33,774 nucleotides of DNA from Candidatus Saccharimonadota bacterium (GTDB taxonomy: Bacteria; Patescibacteriota; Saccharimonadia; Saccharimonadales; Saccharimonadaceae): contig JAFWCN010000009.1 of the NCBI GenBank assembly GCA_017536895.1, positions 1 to 33,774 of the forward strand, in the 5' to 3' direction. The notes beneath the pieces were generated by a model. It was not told the origin of the DNA and searched no databases. It saw only the letters and a list, made by a program, of their open reading frames with translations. The position numbers and the translations under genes are program-made. Below are positions 29,649-33,774 of this stretch, one piece after another (positions within the stretch are counted from its first letter, which is position 1; each line of letters begins with the position of its first letter).

Positions 29649-31574
29649 ATGCCTGACGATAATTCAACAATGCCTAATCCAGCGAGCGCAGCAGCTCCGG
29701 TTTTGCCGACTGTAACACCGGATGACGCGTCAACTACAACTGCGCCAGAAGCGCCAAGTGCGCCGACTGAAGCAGCGACTGCCCCGATTCCAGAACCAGT
29801 TGTTCCGGATGCGGTTAGTTCAGCGCCAGTCTCGGATGCAGTAGTAACGCCAGTGACTCCAGATGAGAATCCAGAGAAAGCTACTACGCAATCAGTAGTA
29901 GATCCAGAAACTCCGGCCGAAGTAGCACGTAAAATTAGTGAAGCACATAATGTATTAGTGGCGCTTTCGTCTGATCCGTCAGTAGATGAAATGGCGGCGG
30001 CAATTGGTTTATCTTTGTATTTGGATAAGTTAGGCAAGAGAGCAACAGCGATTTATTCTGGTGCGACTCCAAATGCATTGGAATTTTTGAAACCAGAAGA
30101 AACTTTTGAAGATTCAGTAGATACTTTACAAGATTTTGTAATTGCGCTTAATAAAGAGAAAGCGGATCACCTAAGATATAAATTGGACGGTGAATTTGTA
30201 AAGATTTATATTACACCTTATAAGTCTAAGATTGTTGAAGAGGATTTGGAATTTTCATATGGTGATTACAACGTGGATTTGGTGTTAGCATTAGACGTTG
30301 CTAACGGAGTAGATCTAGATGCTGCTTTGCGCGAGCACGGTCGAATTATGCACGACGCGGTAATAATTAATATTACAACGGGCAACCCAGGCAAGTTGGG
30401 TGAAATTGAATGGAGTGATAAGTCGGCAAGTTCAGTATCTGAAATGATTGCTAGATTGTTGTATAGCGCAAATAGCAAAGTTGAAATTGGCAAGGAAGAA
30501 GCTACGGCATTCTTGACTGGTATAGTGGCGGCAACGAATAGATTTTCGAACGCTGGTACGACTCCGGAAACGATGAAGATGGCCTCACGACTGATGGAAT
30601 CTGGTGCGAATCAGCAATTGGTCTCTAAGAATATAACACCTGATATTGAAAATGAATTGTTTGGTTTACCAGGAATGGCGGGCGAGACAAAAGATGAAAA
30701 CTATGATCCAACAAAATTGGACATTGAACATGGTAATGAAGAGGGAGTTGATGAGACTAAAGTAGTAACTGGCACCGTGACAGAGAAAGAATCGACTTTA
30801 TTAGATGATTTGAAGGCGGCTGAGGCTAGTCTAGCAGCAGCTGGCGCGGAAATAACAGAAGAATCTAATAAGGGACCACTGAAGATTGATGCTACAAAGG
30901 GAACGGATTCTTTGGCTGATGTTGCAGAAGTGGCAAATGAAGTAAAAGAAGAAGCAAGCCACGATGCAGATATGGTGGCGAAGGCGGAAACAGAGGCAAA
31001 AAGTGAGCCAAAAACGGAATCTGAATCTAATGTTGAATCTGGTGATAACAGCGAACCCGAAGTGGTGGGGACTGATACTACCACGGAAAATCCAAGTAGT
31101 GATTTTGTGAGCGATAAACCGGAGAAGATAATTCAACCACCAAGTGATTCTGACATGGCAGGTGCCGGTTTGATTGGTGATGGAGAAGCTGGAAAATATG
31201 GACAAATGCTAGAAGATGCTTTGGCTAGTGTAGGAAGTACTTCAGAGCCTACAGCATCGATAGTAAGTGAAGAACCGGTTGTAGGTGAGAATCCAGCAAT
31301 GGCAGGAGCGCCAGCGGTGCCGACAAACCCAGAGATTAATGGTGTGCCAGAGATTAATTATATGCCGATGCCAGGAGATGAAGTATTGCCACCACCACCA
31401 GCACCACCGATTGACATGGATGCTCCCGCACCAGAAGCGGCTGCACCAGTTGTTGAACCAACCCCAGTAGCGGGCGATGAAAATACGCCATTAGGTACAC
31501 AACCAGCGATGCAAGATCAGGTTTATGCGCCGCAAGCAGTAGATCCAGCTGCCTTCAAGATTCCAGGAATGTAG
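29649..31574 (+). CDS. DHH-family-like protein with degenerate active site and long disordered tails
   Basis: A 641-residue protein. Residues 1-95 are Ala/Pro/Thr-rich and disordered. Residues about 95-330 follow the DHH phosphoesterase fold: VLVALSSDPSVDEMAAAIGL stands where H-x-x-P-D-x-D-A-x-G is expected, VLALDVANGVDLDA keeps the second Asp strand, but the name-giving D-H-H is replaced by NIT (VIINITTGNPGKLGEIEWSD). Most metal ligands are gone, so it is probably not a nuclease or phosphatase and may bind a nucleotide or act as scaffold. Residues about 350-550 are very acidic and the end is Pro-rich (PPPPAPPIDMDAPAPEA). Good Shine-Dalgarno sequence. Confidence 0.7.
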   Translation: MPDDNSTMPNPASAAAPVLPTVTPDDASTTTAPEAPSAPTEAATAPIPEPVVPDAVSSAPVSDAVVTPVTPDENPEKATTQSVVDPETPAEVARKISEAHNVLVALSSDPSVDEMAAAIGLSLYLDKLGKRATAIYSGATPNALEFLKPEETFEDSVDTLQDFVIALNKEKADHLRYKLDGEFVKIYITPYKSKIVEEDLEFSYGDYNVDLVLALDVANGVDLDAALREHGRIMHDAVIINITTGNPGKLGEIEWSDKSASSVSEMIARLLYSANSKVEIGKEEATAFLTGIVAATNRFSNAGTTPETMKMASRLMESGANQQLVSKNITPDIENELFGLPGMAGETKDENYDPTKLDIEHGNEEGVDETKVVTGTVTEKESTLLDDLKAAEASLAAAGAEITEESNKGPLKIDATKGTDSLADVAEVANEVKEEASHDADMVAKAETEAKSEPKTESESNVESGDNSEPEVVGTDTTTENPSSDFVSDKPEKIIQPPSDSDMAGAGLIGDGEAGKYGQMLEDALASVGSTSEPTASIVSEEPVVGENPAMAGAPAVPTNPEINGVPEINYMPMPGDEVLPPPPAPPIDMDAPAPEAAAPVVEPTPVAGDENTPLGTQPAMQDQVYAPQAVDPAAFKIPGM

Positions 31575-31577
31575 AAC

Positions 31578-31606
31578 TTGCGTTTTTATGCTTAGTAGGG
31601 TATAAT
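31578..31606 (+). promoter_or_regulatory. promoter of tRNA-Asp
   Basis: TTGCGT (31578-31583), 17-bp spacer, TATAAT (31601-31606). The tRNA starts about nine bases later. Confidence 0.65.
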
Positions 31607-31615
31607 AGAACGAGT

Positions 31616-31692
31616 GGAATCGTAGCTCAGTTGGTTAGAGCGCTGCCCTGTCACGGCAGAGGTCGCGAGTTCGAGTCTCGTCGGTTCCGCCA
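31616..31692 (+). tRNA. tRNA-Asp (GTC)
   Basis: 77 nt including an encoded CCA. Acceptor GGAATCG pairs with CGGTTCC with one G-U. D-arm GCTC...GAGC, anticodon stem TGCCC/GGCA-type with loop containing GTC (31650-31652 region, within CTGTCAC), variable loop AGGTC, T-arm GTTCGAGTC. Discriminator G, as expected for Asp. T-run follows at once (31693-31697). Confidence 0.95.
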
Positions 31693-31718
31693 TTTTTATT
31701 GATTTATTCGGTAATCTG

Positions 31719-31727
31719 TGATATAAT
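31719..31727 (+). promoter_or_regulatory. extended -10 promoter of rpsU (near-leaderless)
   Basis: TGATATAAT; nine bases to ATG 31737, so about 3 nt of leader. The GTG at 31728 would start before the transcript. Confidence 0.55.
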
Positions 31728-31736
31728 GTGGAGAAT

Positions 31737-31955
31737 ATGGCTATAAAAGTTACAAGAAAAGATCAAGGCGAAGCGAACGAAAACATTATTCGACGTTTTA
31801 ACCGAAAAGTTTTGCAGAGTGGAATGATGCCTTTGAAGAAATCACAAATGCGTTTTTCTAAACCGATTTCTAAGAGAGAGCGTAGGTTAAAGGCAATTAT
31901 TCGTGAACAACGCAAAGCTGAAAAGACCGAACGTATAAAGTTGGGCTTGAAATAA
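31737..31955 (+). CDS. rpsU: ribosomal protein bS21
   Basis: A 72-residue, very basic protein starting MAIKVTRKDQGEANENIIRR, followed by FNRKVLQSGMMP and KKSQMRFSKPISKRERR: the bS21 pattern of an N-terminal strand, a long helix and a basic helical tail. bS21 sits next to the anti-Shine-Dalgarno end of 16S rRNA in the ribosome. The gene has its own promoter and terminator and is itself predicted to lack a Shine-Dalgarno leader. ATG 31737 is preferred to GTG 31728. Confidence 0.9.
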   Translation: MAIKVTRKDQGEANENIIRRFNRKVLQSGMMPLKKSQMRFSKPISKRERRLKAIIREQRKAEKTERIKLGLK

Positions 31956-31981
31956 TCTCTCCTACAGGGGGAGATTTTTTC
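31954..31981 (+). terminator. intrinsic terminator after rpsU
   Basis: AATCTCTCC TACA GGGGGAGATT followed by TTTT; one G-U pair in the stem. Overlaps the rpsU stop codon. Textbook form. Confidence 0.9.
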
Positions 31982-31988
31982 ATTAATG

Positions 31989-31997
31989 TGATAGAAT
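31989..31997 (+). promoter_or_regulatory. extended -10 promoter of adk
   Basis: TGATAGAAT; start near 32004, directly before AGGAG (32005-32009) and ATG 32019. Short leader of about 15 nt. Confidence 0.55.
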
Positions 31998-32018
31998 AGA
32001 AAAAAGGAGAAAAATAAA

Positions 32019-32612
32019 ATGATTGTATTGTTTGGTTTAGCAGGTTCAGGTAAAGGTACTCAGGGGAAAGCGTTGTCTGAGATTTTTGGTTGGCGATGGT
32101 TATCAGTGGGAGATGTAATTCGAGCAACAGGCGAATATGAAGAATTAACTAAAAGTGGTCAACTAGTACCAGATGAAGATGTGATCCGCTTGATGGATCG
32201 AGAGATAAAGAAGAATGAAGAAGAAGGCTTTGATGTGATTTTGGATGGATATCCAAGAAGCGTTGAACAGGCTAAATATATCGCCGATAATATGGCGGAT
32301 AAAATTGATGGAGCAATTATTTTGGAAGTGCCAAAAGAAGAATTGATTGAACGTTTGACTTTAAGAGGACGAGATGACGATAAAGAGCGGGCTAGCGTAG
32401 AACGACGTTTTGAGATTTTCGAACAGAATATTAATGCAATTTTGCCACTATTTGAAGCGAAGGGAATTAAGATTCGGCGAGTGGACGGTGTGGGCGATAT
32501 AGAGGCAGTTACTGATAGATTGGTGACGGTAGTAGAAGAGCTAAATCCGGATGCTACTAAGCAGAAAGATGATGTAAACGGTGGAGAAATCGAACATAGT
32601 TATGGTGAATAA
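32019..32612 (+). CDS. adk: adenylate kinase
   Basis: A 197-residue kinase that balances ATP + AMP = 2 ADP. P-loop LFGLAGSGKGTQGKALSE (residues 4-21), AMP site SVGDVIRA and LDGYPRSVEQAKYI, then RLTLRGRDDDKERASVERR, the short LID with its arginines. The LID has no zinc cysteines and is of the short type, so total length is below the usual 214. A strong AGGAG defines the start. The stop overlaps the map start. Confidence 0.93.
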   Translation: MIVLFGLAGSGKGTQGKALSEIFGWRWLSVGDVIRATGEYEELTKSGQLVPDEDVIRLMDREIKKNEEEGFDVILDGYPRSVEQAKYIADNMADKIDGAIILEVPKEELIERLTLRGRDDDKERASVERRFEIFEQNINAILPLFEAKGIKIRRVDGVGDIEAVTDRLVTVVEELNPDATKQKDDVNGGEIEHSYGE

Positions 32613-33378
32613 AGAGAATAGTACGACGAAGGAACTTACAGAGAAAATTACTGCTATGCGAGAAGGGGGAAAAATTTTGGGGAATTTATTGAGGGATTTG
32701 AAAGAATATGTTAAACCAGGAATGACCGGAAAAGAGATTGATACTTGGGTGAGGGAAGAGATTGTGAAGCGAGGTGCAGGAGTTGCTTACGATGATTTAG
32801 ATGATGATTTTCCGGGAGCAATTTGTATTTCGATAAATGATGAGTTGGTGCATGGGGCACCAAAAGACGAAGTATTGGAAGAAGGAGACAAAGTCTCATT
32901 TGACGAAGTAATAAAATATAAAGGCTACTATGTAGATGCAGCGTTTACGATGTTGGTAGGAGATACTGGATCGCCAGCCGTAAAGAAAATGATTTCGGTG
33001 ACAGAATCAGCATTATGGGAGGGAATTGAACAAGTGAAACCGGGAGCACACATTGGTGATATTGGGCATGCGGTAGAGAAAGTTTTACGTAAGGGGCACT
33101 TAGGAGTGATTGAGAATTATATCGGTCATGGAATAGATAAGGAAATGCATCAAGCACCGGAAGTACCAAATTATGGTAGGAAAGGAACAGGGTATAAATT
33201 AGTGGAGGGGGATACGATTTGTATTGAACCGATGTCGTGTTTAGGAAAACCAGCGAACTATGTAGATAAGGATGATGGCTGGAGTGTAAAGATGAAGGAT
33301 GGTTCAATTGGATGTCATTGTGAGCATACTATATTAGTAACAGCGGATGGATATGAAGTTTTAACGCTAGCAGATTAG
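32602..33378 (+). CDS. map: methionine aminopeptidase type I
   Basis: A 258-residue enzyme that removes the initiator Met from new proteins. All metal and active-site residues are visible: His in SINDELVHGAP, Asp in KVSFDEVI, Asp in YYVDAAFTML, His in IGHGIDKEMHQ, Glu in CIEPMSC and Glu in CHCEHTILV. ATG 32602 overlaps the adk end by 11 bases; an in-frame GTG at 32581 would add seven residues and cannot be excluded. The adk-map pair is a common bacterial arrangement, usually inside the ribosomal-protein/secY cluster, but here it stands apart from it. Confidence 0.95.
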   Translation: MVNKENSTTKELTEKITAMREGGKILGNLLRDLKEYVKPGMTGKEIDTWVREEIVKRGAGVAYDDLDDDFPGAICISINDELVHGAPKDEVLEEGDKVSFDEVIKYKGYYVDAAFTMLVGDTGSPAVKKMISVTESALWEGIEQVKPGAHIGDIGHAVEKVLRKGHLGVIENYIGHGIDKEMHQAPEVPNYGRKGTGYKLVEGDTICIEPMSCLGKPANYVDKDDGWSVKMKDGSIGCHCEHTILVTADGYEVLTLAD

Positions 33379-33490
33379 AGTAATTAATCCCTAAAATGTA
33401 TAAATTCCACAGACGTTTCGCTAGCGCTCAAGAGCCTGTTAAATTAATATATTTTAGTGTTGTCTTTATAGTCATATCCTAATCCGTTTA

Positions 33491-33499
33491 TGCTATAAT
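33491..33499 (+). promoter_or_regulatory. extended -10 promoter of the second surface protein (leaderless)
   Basis: TGCTATAAT, nine bases, ATG 33509; about 3 nt of leader and no Shine-Dalgarno sequence. Unlike the 17204 gene there is no structured leader. Confidence 0.55.
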
Positions 33500-33508
33500 G
33501 TACTTAAT

Positions 33509-33774
33509 ATGATCATACCTAGACAATCCTTTAATTTAGTTCAGTTGTCTATTATTTCTTTTGGTGCATTGTTTAGTATTATACTTTTATCAGGCTGCAT
33601 TCTAACCAATACTTATGTCTCTGCAGCCAACACTTCTGCAGACGCCTCCGTCAACGTCTCTGCCGCCTGTACTATGACCGGTTCTGGCAATAACTCCCAT
33701 ACAGCTACTATCACACCAGGCACTGCCTTCACAGGTAATATAGGCACTACTAATATAGTAGCTTCCTGTAATGA
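33509..33774 (+). CDS. secreted surface protein, N-terminal part (gene runs off the window)
   Basis: 88 visible codons. A hydrophobic signal segment (LSIISFGALFSIILLSGC) is followed by TNTYVSAANTSADASVNVSA and CTMTGSGNNSHTATITPG, a start typical of the large Saccharibacteria surface proteins that carry FISUMP-type domains further on. LLSGC fits a lipobox, so it may be a lipoprotein; a type I site after VSA is the alternative. Codon use is NNC-rich like the 17204 gene and unlike the housekeeping genes between them. The rest is outside the window. Confidence 0.7.
   Translation, partial: MIIPRQSFNLVQLSIISFGALFSIILLSGCILTNTYVSAANTSADASVNVSAACTMTGSGNNSHTATITPGTAFTGNIGTTNIVASCN

Noticed and set aside
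33379..33490. Terminator after map
   Set aside because: Short palindromes such as GCTCAAGAGC are present, but there is no stem followed by a T-run.
1..33774. CRISPR array, transposase, prophage or reverse transcriptase
   Set aside because: I saw no regularly spaced direct repeats and no transposase, integrase, phage structural or RT motifs in any frame.

Overview
The window looks like part of a Patescibacteria (Candidate Phyla Radiation) chromosome, most likely Saccharibacteria (TM7). This rests on the compact, overlapping gene layout, the short housekeeping proteins (322-residue primary sigma factor, 785-residue Pol I without a recognisable proofreading domain), a DHH-type protein with lost catalytic residues, secreted proteins with InlB_B-like and FISUMP-type domains, and many genes whose -10 box sits so close to the start codon that the mRNA should be leaderless. 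UGA acts as a stop (for example at the ends of the 8241 and 17163 reading frames), so the recoded Gracilibacteria and Absconditabacteria are unlikely. The lineage is inferred from gene content, not from a phylogeny.

Layout. 1-340: partial alpha/beta hydrolase. 341-784: almost gene-free. 785-5095: a GNAT, then a minus-strand operon (gtrB, polysaccharide deacetylase, GtrII-like glucosyltransferase) divergent from gtrA, resembling the three-part phage-type glycan glucosylation cassette. 5361-12314: a membrane protein, then glmS and a polysaccharide operon (priming phosphoglycosyltransferase, GT4, O-antigen ligase/polymerase). 12278-14791 (minus): pta-like, glmM, GNAT. 14874-16766 (minus): dnaK under a consensus promoter with two CIRCE operators. 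16882-19800: curved-DNA-like promoter region, a candidate switching RNA, a 14-codon leader peptide and a large secreted FISUMP-type protein, followed by strong hairpins. 19947-22996: primary sigma factor, VirB2/TrbC-like small membrane protein, lipid/diacylglycerol-kinase-like protein, zeta-toxin-like kinase. 22977-29521: APH-like kinase, a CoaE-like kinase-polA operon, a 145-residue unknown, mutM-holA, and rpsT. 29649-33378: degenerate DHH protein, tRNA-Asp, rpsU, adk, map. 33509-end: start of a second secreted protein.

How the genes fit together. GlmS and GlmM provide glucosamine-1-phosphate for envelope polymers. The glycosyltransferase operon builds a polyprenyl-linked glycan, and the Gtr cassette with the deacetylase could decorate it. 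Secreted proteins would be displayed on that surface. The remaining genes are housekeeping (replication and repair, ribosome, nucleotide balance, protein maturation, heat shock).

Most interesting signals: (1) extended -10 promoters (TGnTATAAT) feeding leaderless genes, including two divergent pairs; (2) two GC-rich nested inverted repeats lying in frame inside coding sequences, similar in style to Rickettsia palindromic elements; (3) a leader RNA whose long hairpin and 16-bp terminator-like helix look mutually exclusive; (4) a GC-shifted 3' end of the FISUMP gene followed at once by perfect hairpins, which may be a diversity-generating-retroelement target.
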